This document shows positions 17,007 to 25,384 of a stretch of DNA of 64,000 nt, in pieces (the stretch's first letter is position 1; every line of letters starts with the position of its first letter). The notes beneath the pieces are model-generated. The model ran no database searches and was not told the origin of the DNA. It saw only the letters and a program-made list of their open reading frames with translations. Source of the stretch: JAIEPW01 sp964471915 (GTDB lineage: Bacteria > Acidobacteriota > Terriglobia > Bryobacterales > Bryobacteraceae); NCBI GenBank assembly GCA_964471915.1, contig CAYYID010000001.1, positions 1 to 64,000 on the forward strand, read 5' to 3'. Position numbers and translations under genes: made by a program.

Positions 17007-18023
17007 CTATGGGCTTTCGGGTTGACGGTTCACCCAGTCCTCGAGCCTGCGAATCGCTTCGCGCTTCACGGGAAGCTCGATGTGGGTGTAAAGGGAGTGC
17101 ACGCCTGCCCCCGCCGAGTGACCGGCGAGGGCCATGCGGACCTCCTGCAGGACGCCGGCCTCCATCAGCCGCGACACGAAGGTGTGGCGCAGGTCGTGGA
17201 AGCGGAGGTGGCGGATGGCGGCCCGCTTGAGGGCGCCGCGCCACGCGGTCTTGATGATGCGCACGGCTTGGCCGTGGTAGCCGAACACGATGCCTTCGGC
17301 CTGACGATGGTCGTTGAGCCAGCGGACGAGGCGGCGGGTGAGCGGAATCTCCCGCGCCTCGCCCTCGGGCGTCTTCGAACGGGTGACCGAGAGCACGCCC
17401 CGGGCCAGGTCGATATCCTCCCAGCGCTGCCGGGTGATCTCGCCCCGGCGCATGCCGGTGTCGAGCGCGGCCAGGATCATGGCGCGCAGGTGCTCCGGAG
17501 CCGCGGCCAGGAGCTTGTGCTCCTCGGCCACGCTCAGGATCTGGCGCCTGGTGCGCCGCTCCCTAGCGAGACGCAGCCGCGTCAGGGGGTTGGCGGCGAG
17601 CAGCCGCTCGTCCACGGCCCAATAAAGAAGATGCCGCAGGACGCTCAGGTCACGATTGACCGTGGCGTCCTTGACGGGCTTTTCGGGCCGTTCGGCCTGC
17701 CGCGCCCGGCGGAACTCCTCGGTGAGGCCCTTGGTCAGGTGCGCCACCGGCAGTTCGCCGAAGTACGGCAGCAGGATCTTGAGGTGATAGAGATGATGCG
17801 GCCGGGCGGCGCCGCTGGCGATGAAGTGCGCGGCGAGCGCGGCGACGGTCATCTTCGGGTCGGCGTCGACCAGCTGATGGCGGCGGGCATTGGCGTCGGC
17901 TTTGAGCTTGTCGAGCACCGCCTGCGCCTGCCGCCGGTTCGCGGTGCCGGTCGAATGCTGATGCCGGACACCGTCGATGTAGAAGTAGGCCCAGTAGGTG
18001 TTGCCCCGCTTGAAGAGACTCAC
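17007..18023 (-). CDS. Tyrosine recombinase/integrase
   Basis: 338 aa. An N-terminal arm domain (GNTYWAYFYIDGVRHQ) is followed by a SAM-like core-binding domain and a complete catalytic domain: R192 (TGMRRGEI), K217 (RSKTPEG), H276-D-L-R279-H, H302 (AGHS) and Y312 (YTHIEL). It should catalyse integration and excision. It lies 9 bp downstream of an excisionase-like gene. It sits mid-island, ~29 kb from the tRNA. It may be the island's own integrase moved by rearrangement, or that of a second nested element. Confidence 0.93.
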   Translation of the reverse strand: MSLFKRGNTYWAYFYIDGVRHQHSTGTANRRQAQAVLDKLKADANARRHQLVDADPKMTVAALAAHFIASGAARPHHLYHLKILLPYFGELPVAHLTKGLTEEFRRARQAERPEKPVKDATVNRDLSVLRHLLYWAVDERLLAANPLTRLRLARERRTRRQILSVAEEHKLLAAAPEHLRAMILAALDTGMRRGEITRQRWEDIDLARGVLSVTRSKTPEGEAREIPLTRRLVRWLNDHRQAEGIVFGYHGQAVRIIKTAWRGALKRAAIRHLRFHDLRHTFVSRLMEAGVLQEVRMALAGHSAGAGVHSLYTHIELPVKREAIRRLEDWVNRQPESP

Positions 18024-18032
18024 GGCTTTTGC

Positions 18033-18425
18033 TTAAATTCCTCCTTGGTTTTCGGCCGAACGCTGTCTGCGTTCGACCCAGCGCACAACTTGTCCGGTAA
18101 AGAACACGAGCTTGCCGCTGGCCGTGAACCGCAAGTGCGGCAGACCCTGGGGCAACAAGGTCTGTCTTACGGTCCACGGAGAGCAGCCGAGCATGCGGGC
18201 CACCTCGCGGATGTCGAGAGGTGCGCCTAATAGCTCGCCGCGCGAGTACTTCACTTCCGAGGCGCCCGGCAACGCGGGCTTGCCGGAGGCGGCGCCCGTG
18301 CCCCGCCGTTCGCGAAATTCGGGCCTGGGTGGCGCGGGTCCGGGCCAGGCGGCCATAGAGGCCAGCCCGGCCTTGGCGCCGCGTATGGGCGCACCCGGGG
18401 CGCGGCCCGCCTTGCGCGGGTTCAT
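18033..18425 (-). CDS. Excisionase-like helix-turn-helix protein
   Basis: 130 aa from the ATG at 18425, which has GAAGGAG 7 nt upstream. The first ~75 residues are Ala/Pro/Arg rich and look disordered. The C-terminal domain (LDIREVARMLGCSPWTVRQ, then LRFTASGKLVFF, then GQVVRWVERRQ) is a MerR/Xis winged helix-turn-helix. Location directly before the integrase supports a recombination directionality role; transcriptional control of the same operon is an alternative. Confidence 0.7.
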   Translation of the reverse strand: MNPRKAGRAPGAPIRGAKAGLASMAAWPGPAPPRPEFRERRGTGAASGKPALPGASEVKYSRGELLGAPLDIREVARMLGCSPWTVRQTLLPQGLPHLRFTASGKLVFFTGQVVRWVERRQRSAENQGGI

Positions 18426-18614
18426 GGGCTTCACTCCTTCTTCGTTCTGGCTTTCTGCCGATGCGCGGGGCGTGGATCGCCCAAGCGCCCGTGCCACTCT
18501 TCGGAAACACCGCCCCAGGAAATGCCTCGGGAACCACTTCCCGATGCGCCCGGGCCGAAACCCCGCCTATCGGCGCGGGATTCCGCACTTAGCCGAAAGC
18601 CGACTCCTTACGGC

Positions 18615-19052
18615 TTAATCGCCCCGTTCCCTATGGCCTGGCTTCCGGTGACCTGCGAACAAGCCCCGTACCGCTCCCTTCAGAAACCGGGGCAGCTGCA
18701 GGTACGCCATCCACAGCAGTCCGAGGATCAAGCCCAGCGCGAGCATCGTTCCGGTCAACGGCTGCTCGGCCGCGAGCAACCCTCCGAGGACACTTACGAA
18801 CACCATCACCGACAAGAGCAACAGCAGAACTCCGGGCACTACCCCGAGCATCCATGACAGGAACCGGGCCGCATTGCTGGTCCGGGGCTGTGGAACGCTC
18901 AGTTCCCTCGAACCGCACGTCGCGCACGCCTGCGCGTCGCGCGGGTTCATGTGCCGCGCCGGACACAGCTTCACGTCGTAGGACCGCCCGCAGTGGTTGC
19001 AGTAGAGCGGTTCCCCCGGAGTCAGGCGCTGGCAGTTGGTGCAATAACGCAT
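18615..19052 (-). CDS. Double zinc-ribbon membrane protein
   Basis: 145 aa from the ATG at 19052 (MRYCTNCQ). Residues 1-50 carry CxxC pairs CTNC, CNHC, CP and CATC, forming a tandem zinc ribbon. Two hydrophobic segments follow (SWMLGVVPGVLLLLLSVMVFV and LALGLILGLLWMAYL), then a basic tail. The zinc ribbon would face the cytoplasm. It lies between the conjugation-like ATPase block and the xis-int operon. Function unknown. Confidence 0.68.
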   Translation of the reverse strand: MRYCTNCQRLTPGEPLYCNHCGRSYDVKLCPARHMNPRDAQACATCGSRELSVPQPRTSNAARFLSWMLGVVPGVLLLLLSVMVFVSVLGGLLAAEQPLTGTMLALGLILGLLWMAYLQLPRFLKGAVRGLFAGHRKPGHRERGD

Positions 19053-19110
19053 AGAAAAGGTCCTTAGAAGCGTCACCGGGCCCTTTAGTGAAAGCCCTGC
19101 GGTGCGCGGG

Positions 19111-19884
19111 TTAGGAGAAGAGCGGCAGCAGTTCCTTGCCGCCCGGACGCAGCCAGATGGCCGCTTCGAAGCCGCACTCTCTTACTTGTGAAAATGTCGT
19201 GAACCAGAACAGCTTGGTGGTCGTCTCGGCGGCCAGTTCCGCAAGGTTCGCCTTCCGCCGCGCTGAGCCGGTGACCACTAAAACCCGGAACTGCTCGCGG
19301 CCGAAAATCCTCCCGAACTCGCCCGAGACGGCCAGCCGCAGGTACAGCTCGATCTTCTTCTTCCAAACCTTCTTCGGCTCCGAGCCCAGATCGGCTTCAA
19401 GAAACATCCCGCGCACCTGTCCTCCCCTCTCGATCTCAAGGTACAGGTCGGGTGTAAGTAGGACCGTCTTCGACAGCGGCCCGGAAAACGTCCGCCAATG
19501 CGCCGCCAGGGCTTTTCTGGGTGCAGCGGGGTATTCGAGCTCGACCAACATTTCGTTGACCGCGAGCTGATGAAAAGCGAAGAAGTCCCCGACCAAGAGG
19601 CCGCTCGACCGGCGGCGCAGCGGCGTCGCGGTTCCACCCACCGCTTCCGCGCCGCGCCCGGTCAGGAGGTAGATGGCCTTGCGGCCCCCGGCCTCGGTCG
19701 GCAGGAACAGGCGGCGCAGGAACCCGGCGTGCGCCAGACGCGTCATCCGGTCGTGGGTTCGCTGGTAGGACCCGAACCCGCCGATACGCCGTGCCTGAAC
19801 GAGGTCAATCAAGCGCATCCTGCCAATGGCTTCCAGTAACCGCCGGTCGCGCGCCTGGAGCACCACCGCGTCATTCCCAGTCAT
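19111..19884 (-). CDS. Replication-relaxation family protein
   Basis: 257 aa from the ATG at 19884, overlapping the ATPase gene end by 14 bp. The N-terminal winged helix (DRRLLEAIGRMRLIDLVQARRI, then RMTRLAHAGFLRRL) and the Replic_Relax core (AVNEMLVELEY, TPDLYLEIE, FLEADLGSEPK.WKKKIELYLRL) match the PF13814 pattern seen on plasmids and integrative elements. The E-A-D and charged positions resemble a nuclease-like PD-(D/E)XK layout, but catalysis is unproven. It probably serves DNA processing or replication of the element together with the HerA-like ATPase. Confidence 0.75.
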   Translation of the reverse strand: MTGNDAVVLQARDRRLLEAIGRMRLIDLVQARRIGGFGSYQRTHDRMTRLAHAGFLRRLFLPTEAGGRKAIYLLTGRGAEAVGGTATPLRRRSSGLLVGDFFAFHQLAVNEMLVELEYPAAPRKALAAHWRTFSGPLSKTVLLTPDLYLEIERGGQVRGMFLEADLGSEPKKVWKKKIELYLRLAVSGEFGRIFGREQFRVLVVTGSARRKANLAELAAETTTKLFWFTTFSQVRECGFEAAIWLRPGGKELLPLFS

Positions 19885-21238
19885 CGAGCGTCTCCCGCTG
19901 GCGTCGCGGCTGCGCCCGCCGCGCCTGAATCTCCGCCTCGATCTGGGTGCGCGGTCTCGTCCAGCGCGCCCGGCACCGCCGCCGCAGATCGTCCCAAGGG
20001 GCGCCCGGATCCCGAACCTCGGCGACCAGCGCCGTGCGCGCCGGCAAACTGCCGCTCTTGACCACGACGTGGCGGCGCGGCAGGTTTCTGAGGTGCTCGG
20101 CCATCCGGCGTCCGCCGTCGAGCGCCGCACCGAGCTTTTCCGCATCGGCGCTCGAGAGCTGAAACAGCACCTGTGTTCCGGTCGCTAAGATCGCCGCGCG
20201 CGTCTCGTCCGAGTACTGCTGGGTGAACTGGTTGGCGCTGACGATCGAGACTTGGAACTTGCGCGCCTCTGAGAACAAAGTCTCGAGTCCCGTGTCGTAG
20301 ACCAGGTTCTGCACCTCGTCGCAGTAGACCGTGAAGATCCTGCGGTCGCGCCGGGCAAAGAACGCGTTCTTGAGCTTGGCGAGGAACAGTCCGGCGAACG
20401 TCGCGGCCTGCTCGCCGAGCCGTCCCTTGTCGAGATGGAGGATCAGGAACGATCCGGCATCGATGGCCTGCCCGAGCGCGAAGGTCGAGCCGCGCTGGCC
20501 CGTCAGGTGCCGCAGCTTGGGGTCGGTCACGAAGGGCGAGACTTTGTTGAGGATGGGATCGCGGTACGCCGCCTGCATCTGTGGCGTCAGTTGGTTGAAG
20601 CGTTCGGTGAAGTAGGCCGCGATCTCCGGGTTACGCGACGCGGCAACGCAGCGCGCGCGGAACGCGTCGTTGGTCAGAAGGAGCGGCAGGTCCACGATGG
20701 TCATCCCGGCGTCGGCCAGGACGTGCAGACTTGCCCGGAGCAGTTCCTCGGTCCGGGCTCCCAGCGTGTCGAGTTTCCAGCGATGGCGCAGCACGGACGC
20801 GAACTCGGCGATCTGCGTATGGAGATCCTGCCCCGGCGGGGCTTCGAGCAGGTTGATCCCGGCCGAAAACTCGGGATCGCCCGGCTCGATGAGGATCACA
20901 CGGTGGCTCAGGTCCACGCCGCGCCGCCGCTCCTCGGCGGCCAGCGTGCTGAGCAGGAACGGGGTCGCGTCGCCGTGCAGATCGATGGCGCAGAAGCCCT
21001 GGCCGCGCCGGATGTCCTGGGCCTCGAAGTAATTGATGAGCTTCGATTTGCCCTGCCCGGTCTTGCCGAGCACGGCGATGTGCTCGGCGCGCTTGGTCTC
21101 GCGAATCACCACCCGGCTTCCCGTGGGCAGACCGTCGCGCAGCTCACTCCCAAGGTCGAGTCCTTCGCCTGAAGCCAGCTCCGGAGTCCGGCGCCGGTTC
21201 CAGGCATCGACGATCCAGTTTTCGAAAAAGTGTCTCAT
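19871..21238 (-). CDS. HerA/TraD-like DNA-pumping ATPase
   Basis: 455 aa. The ATG at 21238 overlaps the upstream stop as ATGA. Walker A is GKTGQGKS (58-65), Walker B is around YCDEVQ (305-310), with a sensor-like SANQFTQQ and a C-terminal arginine-rich tail. The N-terminus lacks TraD/VirD4 membrane segments. This matches soluble DUF87/type IV coupling-like ATPases of mobilisable elements. It probably translocates DNA. No relaxase or mating-pore gene is visible, so self-transfer is unlikely from this window alone. Confidence 0.82.
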   Translation of the reverse strand: MRHFFENWIVDAWNRRRTPELASGEGLDLGSELRDGLPTGSRVVIRETKRAEHIAVLGKTGQGKSKLINYFEAQDIRRGQGFCAIDLHGDATPFLLSTLAAEERRRGVDLSHRVILIEPGDPEFSAGINLLEAPPGQDLHTQIAEFASVLRHRWKLDTLGARTEELLRASLHVLADAGMTIVDLPLLLTNDAFRARCVAASRNPEIAAYFTERFNQLTPQMQAAYRDPILNKVSPFVTDPKLRHLTGQRGSTFALGQAIDAGSFLILHLDKGRLGEQAATFAGLFLAKLKNAFFARRDRRIFTVYCDEVQNLVYDTGLETLFSEARKFQVSIVSANQFTQQYSDETRAAILATGTQVLFQLSSADAEKLGAALDGGRRMAEHLRNLPRRHVVVKSGSLPARTALVAEVRDPGAPWDDLRRRCRARWTRPRTQIEAEIQARRAQPRRQRETLDDWE

Positions 21239-21648
21239 GTTGGGATCTTGTGTTCGCGGAGCGGCCGCGCGCCGGACTTCGCGAGCCACCAGAGCAGCAC
21301 CCAGAAGTTCTTGCGAATCATCCCGCCCTGCCCGCGGCTGTTTCCCTGAATTCGGGCGCGGATCGCCTGCGGAGAGACCTTCTCGGCGCGCGCGATCTCG
21401 GACTCGTTGCGGCCTTGGAGGATCATCCGCCACGTCCGGCGCTCCGTCTCGTTCAGGTTGACGTAGTAACGCCCGTCGTCTTCCCACGCCGGAGGTCGCG
21501 GGTCGTCGAGCGTTGGCTCGTGAGCCCCCGGCGCAACGCTCAGGATGAGTTTTCCGCCCCGCCTGGCCAGGCTGGCCTTCTCTTCCGAGCCGTCGAGTGT
21601 GCGATACCGCCCGTAACGCAGGTCTTCAGTCGAGTCGTCGTGCTGCAT
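21235..21648 (-). CDS. Sigma-70 region 4-like/LuxR-type HTH protein
   Basis: 137 aa. The C-terminal half has NLNETERRTWRMILQGRNE followed by EIARAEKVSPQAIRARI, a helix-turn-helix like sigma region 4. A hydrophobic WVLLWWLA stretch closes the protein. It is translationally coupled to the ATPase. It is probably a regulator of the ATPase/relaxation operon; the family is not precisely recognised. Confidence 0.6.
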   Translation of the reverse strand: MQHDDSTEDLRYGRYRTLDGSEEKASLARRGGKLILSVAPGAHEPTLDDPRPPAWEDDGRYYVNLNETERRTWRMILQGRNESEIARAEKVSPQAIRARIQGNSRGQGGMIRKNFWVLLWWLAKSGARPLREHKIPT

Positions 21649-21729
21649 GCCGGTTCCCTTGGAACCCCAGCATGCGGCGGCACAATGACTCCCACCAAGA
21701 GCACCCCCGGCTGAACTTGTAACGGAACT

Positions 21730-22881
21730 CTAGCGGTCGGACGCCGTGTTCTCGTAGAGGGCGCGGCGGACGTAGGAGCGCAGGAGCTTCGGATAAAGGC
21801 CGAGTTCCGGCGCGATGGTTAGCAGCTTGGTGACCGTCTGCTGGTGAGAGAACCTCGCCGCGACTGGCGCGTTGCGCGCGAGGAGTTCCCTCGCCTGAGC
21901 GGCAAGGGCCGGATCTCCCGAGGAGAGCAACGCCGCTGCCGCCCAGTTTCTGGCCATGGAGGATTCGAGGCTCGTGTGCCCGAAGCTCGCGAACGCCTCG
22001 TCGAGAACTCGCATCGCCGTGTCACAATCGAGCGGCTCCAACAGGCTGATATGGCGGTCCGAGGCCATCAGGGGACTCGCGGGCTTCCAGTTGTCCTCGA
22101 GATCGTGCATCGCGCGGGAGGCGGCGGCGAAACTCTTCCGCGCCGCGTCATCCTCGGCTGCCTGGAACGCCGCCACGCCGCACTGCCTCAGATGATCCGA
22201 GCCGAGCGGCTGGCCCGCCGCGAGGCTGGCATCTTGAGCGATCGCCAGGAGTTGCCGCGCGAGTAAGGGGCGCTTGGCGAGAAGCGCGGCGTTGGACATC
22301 GGTAGAACCGCGCGACCGAAGTCCCGGCGATAACTCCGCCCGCCTGATTCCTGGTAGGCCGTTCGCCACAGAGTGAGGGCGAGGCTGCCCGTTTCGAGAG
22401 CCGCCGCGCTCTCGCCCAGATGGCAATGAAACCACGCGATGAACTCGTAGATCCGGGCCTTGAGGGCGATGAGGGGCGTGCTGGCCGCGTATCCGGCCTG
22501 GGGCAGCAGGAGGCGCAGCTCCGTGATCCCTGCCCGAAAGTCGTAGGCCGATCGCTTCTCCGCGGCAACAGCGTCCACCAACTGCGACAGCTCGTCGATC
22601 CGTAGCCGCGAATGCGCCGTTCTCGCGACCGAATCCGCCTCCGGGCGGAGCCCCACTCGCTCGCGGTCTTCGCCGCTCACCGGATTGGCGAGGCTTGCAT
22701 AGCTGGAGATGGAAGGGGAGGTGGAGGCCCGGCCTGCCCTGGCCCGGCTCGCGCACACACGAACGTTGGCGGCGGTCACGTCGAGCAAACTACCAATGCG
22801 CCCGGAGGAGACGCCCCGGTCGAGCAGCCACCCCAACAGACCGCCCAGGGGCGCGAGCCGCAACGAGGGTTTCTGATCCAC
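21730..22881 (-). CDS. Helical-repeat regulatory protein with N-terminal HTH
   Basis: 383 aa. The chosen start is GTG at 22881, with GGGAGGG 7 nt upstream; an ATG at 22908 has no such site. The N-terminus (LLGWLLDRGVSSGRIGSLLDVTAANVRVCASRARAG) is HTH-like. The remaining ~270 residues are alpha-helical TPR-like repeats (hits such as YEFIAWFHCHLGESAAALETG). The architecture recalls TPR-bearing XRE-type regulators. The chromosome-facing promoter region 22882-23066 is shared with a divergent gene. Confidence 0.6.
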   Translation of the reverse strand: MDQKPSLRLAPLGGLLGWLLDRGVSSGRIGSLLDVTAANVRVCASRARAGRASTSPSISSYASLANPVSGEDRERVGLRPEADSVARTAHSRLRIDELSQLVDAVAAEKRSAYDFRAGITELRLLLPQAGYAASTPLIALKARIYEFIAWFHCHLGESAAALETGSLALTLWRTAYQESGGRSYRRDFGRAVLPMSNAALLAKRPLLARQLLAIAQDASLAAGQPLGSDHLRQCGVAAFQAAEDDAARKSFAAASRAMHDLEDNWKPASPLMASDRHISLLEPLDCDTAMRVLDEAFASFGHTSLESSMARNWAAAALLSSGDPALAAQARELLARNAPVAARFSHQQTVTKLLTIAPELGLYPKLLRSYVRRALYENTASDR

Positions 22882-22948
22882 AACTCCACCCTCCCTCTCT
22901 ATTCTCACCAGTTTTCTGAAGATCCGGGGGCCTGCCCGGGATTGGGAT

Positions 22949-22978
22949 TTGACGCTTCGGGCGGTTCCCTGCTACGGT
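22949..22978 (+). promoter_or_regulatory. Candidate sigma-70 promoter
   Basis: TTGACG at 22949 is followed 18 bp later by TACGGT, about 90 bp ahead of the AAGGAGGT/ATG at 23067. It lies in a divergent intergenic region. The -10 match is imperfect. Confidence 0.35.
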
Positions 22979-23066
22979 TACCGAGCTTTCGGGTGGCCAT
23001 CTTGGCCGAGTCCGGTGCGCTGGGCATCTCGCCCCGCGCCCCGAATCCAGCAAGGAGGTATCACCC

Positions 23067-23446
23067 ATGCCGAAGCAAATTCCACCACTGCCTGTTCCCC
23101 GGAACCGGCCGCGCCTCGAACCGTTCTATTCCGTCTTCGTGGAGGTCGTCGTACCCTTCGCTCTCGGCGCGCAGCTATTCTCGGCGACGAGGCGGCTGTC
23201 GCGGCGGCAGCGGAAGCGGCTCGTCGATGACATCGAGTCTGCGTCGAGCACCGGGCCGGGGTCCGTCTTGATCCGGCTCTCTATGTCCGCGCCTTCCAGG
23301 TCTGCCTGTACTTCTTCCATCGGGCCGGCGCGCGACTCGGCGTTCCTGACGCAGAGGTGCACCTACAGGCGGTGGACGAAGTCTACTGCCTGCTGAAGCA
23401 TCTGGAGATCGATCTCGGGTTGCGCGACGTCTTCATCAGAGTCTAG
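23067..23446 (+). pseudogene. Small protein gene with a single frameshift
   Basis: A perfect AAGGAGGT precedes ATG 23067. The first ~68 codons (MPKQIPPLPVPRN ... RRQRKRLVDDIES) keep high GC3. Near 23268 the coding signature moves to the -1 frame, which then encodes a well-behaved C-terminus (ALYVRAFQVCLYFF, then LQAVDEVYCLLKHLEI, then DVFIRV) ending at TAG 23444-23446. One missing base, or a ribosomal slip, would join them into a ~126-aa protein. The product is unknown. It is followed by an imperfect 20-bp tandem duplication that repeats the stop region, and by a hairpin. Confidence 0.5.
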
Positions 23447-23481
23447 GCAGCTTCATCAAAGTCTAGGCAACCCAAGTCCCA

Positions 23482-23509
23482 GACCCGGTTCTCACGAGCC
23501 GGGTCTTTA
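23482..23509 (+). terminator. Hairpin terminator between convergent genes
   Basis: A 7-bp perfect stem (GACCCGG/CCGGGTC), extendable through a wobble to about 10 bp, is followed by TTTA on the plus strand. It lies between the plus-strand small gene and the minus-strand methylase stop, so it may serve both. Confidence 0.6.
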
Positions 23510-24277
23510 CTTCGTCTTCGAACACTGTCCTGAAATCAGGAGCTCCCGGTATCTCCTTCCCGGCCTAGCCTGCGCCGTGTAGGCCAGATCGACTCCCGAC
23601 ACCCGGAATCCTCGAAAGATCTCGTGCACCTCGGGCGTATCGTTCAAGGACAGCAGAAACTTCCCTTTGAGGTCCGTCAGCCGCTCGGCCAACCGCTCAA
23701 AATCCGCCCGCTCGAAGTTGAACTTGTAGAGCTTCCGGCCGAAGTAAGGCGGGTCAAGATAGAAGAAGGTCGATGGACGGTCGTAGCGAGTGAGGATCTC
23801 TTCATAGGGAAGGCTCTCGATCTGGACGCTCTGCAGCCTCCGGTGGGCCGCTTCGAGCGAGGCGCGGATCCGCGGCGGGCTGTAGTTCGACGGGTACGCG
23901 ACGCCGTAATGAAAGCTCTGCTTGACGATCAGCCCGCCGAATGAGTTCTTCTGTAGATACAGGAAACGCGCCGCCCGCTGGATGTCGGTCAGGGTCCCGG
24001 GGTCGGATCGCCGCGTCAGCTCGTGGAGCTTGCGGCTCGCCGGCATCGATTCGAGCAGACGGGCCAGCTCTTCGTAATGCCACTGGCAGACCCGGTAGAA
24101 GTTCACGACCTCGCCGTCCAGGTCGTTCAGCACCTCGACCTTCGATGGTTCTTTGTGAAAGAGCACTTGCGCGCCTCCGGCAAAAGGCTCCACGTACGTG
24201 GTGTGTTCCGGGGTCATGGCGATGATGCGCGCGGCCAGGCGGTTCTTGCCGCCGATGTAAGGAATCGGTCCGATCAT
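23507..24277 (-). CDS. D12-class N6-adenine DNA methyltransferase (Dam-like)
   Basis: 256 aa from the ATG at 24277. It begins with the D12-class lead PIPYIGGKNRLA, has the SAM-binding PFAGGAQVLF (FAGG 32-35), NDLDGEVVNFYRV and the catalytic DPPY (175-178). This is the full family length. It should methylate adenine within a short palindrome. No restriction endonuclease is adjacent, so it is an orphan methylase, probably protecting the element or regulating it. It lies 14 bp downstream of the next minus-strand gene. Confidence 0.9.
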   Translation of the reverse strand: MIGPIPYIGGKNRLAARIIAMTPEHTTYVEPFAGGAQVLFHKEPSKVEVLNDLDGEVVNFYRVCQWHYEELARLLESMPASRKLHELTRRSDPGTLTDIQRAARFLYLQKNSFGGLIVKQSFHYGVAYPSNYSPPRIRASLEAAHRRLQSVQIESLPYEEILTRYDRPSTFFYLDPPYFGRKLYKFNFERADFERLAERLTDLKGKFLLSLNDTPEVHEIFRGFRVSGVDLAYTAQARPGRRYRELLISGQCSKTK

Positions 24278-24291
24278 GTTGTAGGGCGTAG

Positions 24292-25008
24292 TTAGTTGAG
24301 AAAATGCCGCTCGCACTGGACATAGAGGCCGAGTGCGGCGGCGTCCTGGGCGTAGTGTTTGCCGTTCGAGCCCGCCAACTCCGGCCAGATCGAACAGATC
24401 ACCTGCCGCAGTTCCTTGCGGGAGCGCAGCGCCGGATGCCCGAAGGCGTCGAAGAGCGTGTGCTTCTCGATCTCCCAAACCGGCAGGCCGGCTTCCCGCA
24501 GCACGCTCACGGCGGCCCTGTTGAGGGCTGCCCGCTGGATCTCTTCCCCGTTTGGAATGATCTCGATGGCCGCGGACAACGGCTCGAACTGGCGCGTCAT
24601 CCGGTTGACGAAGCCGTAGGCGCTCGCTACCGCACGCTCCCGGTCCGCGGCCAGTTGCCGGGTCTGGAGGTAGTGCAGGCGCGTTCCGTCGAGCACGGCG
24701 ACGGTGATTGCCCTTCGCTCCACCCGAATCGAGAGCAGCCGGATCGATTCCCAGCCGTTACCCGGTTCGGTAGCCGCCTCGACTTCGGCGGTGAAGCCCA
24801 TGACGCGCCGCCCCGCCGGATACCGGCGCAGGGCGCGGCGAAAGGCGGTCAGCAGGCGCGGCCGGGAGTACTGGTCCGTGAACCCGGTCAAGTAGTTCGC
24901 CGCCTCGGGCTCCCCCAGGTGCCGGGCCAGCAGCACCGCCAAGAGCCCGTCCTCGGACTCGGGGCGAAACGCGGACTGATAGGGCTGGAACTTGTCGAGA
25001 AGCATCAT
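24292..25008 (-). CDS. Hypothetical protein, possible RNase H-like fold
   Basis: 238 aa, coupled to the XRE gene by a 4-bp overlap (ATGA). I do not recognise the family. The middle section (IRLLSIRVERRAITVAVLDG, then LHYLQTRQL) reads like the first hairpin of an RNase H/RuvC-like fold, with later acidic sites in IEIIPNGEE and QDAAALGLYV. A FDAFGHPALRSRKELRQ helix lies between. If the fold is right it could be a nuclease or resolvase of the element; this is inference. Confidence 0.5.
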   Translation of the reverse strand: MMLLDKFQPYQSAFRPESEDGLLAVLLARHLGEPEAANYLTGFTDQYSRPRLLTAFRRALRRYPAGRRVMGFTAEVEAATEPGNGWESIRLLSIRVERRAITVAVLDGTRLHYLQTRQLAADRERAVASAYGFVNRMTRQFEPLSAAIEIIPNGEEIQRAALNRAAVSVLREAGLPVWEIEKHTLFDAFGHPALRSRKELRQVICSIWPELAGSNGKHYAQDAAALGLYVQCERHFLN

Positions 25009-25307
25009 AGCGGTTGGCGAAACAGGTCCTGCTGGCCGCTCCCGGCCAGAACCTCCTCGTCCGCCCGGACCCGCGAGCGGATCTGCTCGTAAAGCCTGGG
25101 GAACAGGAAGGCCACCGGCACGCGGAGGATGATCTCCAACGCGAGGGCGGTTTCGAGCGGCGGCAATGAGTTGCCGCGCTCGTAGCGCGAGACCATGGCG
25201 CTGCTCGACTGGCCCAGGAGTCTTGCGACCCGGGCCTGGGTGTAGCCCATCCTCCTGCGATAGATCAGGATGCCGTTCGGTTTTGGTGTTGGTTTGCTTG
25301 CTGTCAT
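25005..25307 (-). CDS. XRE-family transcriptional regulator
   Basis: 100 aa. The helix-turn-helix RRRMGYTQARVARLLGQSSSAMVSRYERG is a clear Cro/CI domain (residues ~18-60). The C-terminus has a short helical dimerisation tail. It is the first gene of the unit leading to the unknown protein and the adenine methylase. A CTTGC-N10-GCAAG dyad in its leader (25330-25349) is a plausible autoregulatory operator. Confidence 0.85.
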   Translation of the reverse strand: MTASKPTPKPNGILIYRRRMGYTQARVARLLGQSSSAMVSRYERGNSLPPLETALALEIILRVPVAFLFPRLYEQIRSRVRADEEVLAGSGQQDLFRQPL

Positions 25308-25329
25308 CGGCGTGCTTTTAGCGCTCGCT

Positions 25330-25349
25330 CTTGCCGGTACTTTAGCAAG
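25330..25349 (-). promoter_or_regulatory. Candidate XRE operator
   Basis: The inverted repeat CTTGC-N10-GCAAG lies 22 bp upstream of the XRE start codon, where a repressor would block its promoter. The repeat is short, so chance occurrence is possible. Confidence 0.35.
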
Positions 25350-25384
25350 ACTATGGAAAAACGAAAGGGGGGAAAGTTTGTGGA

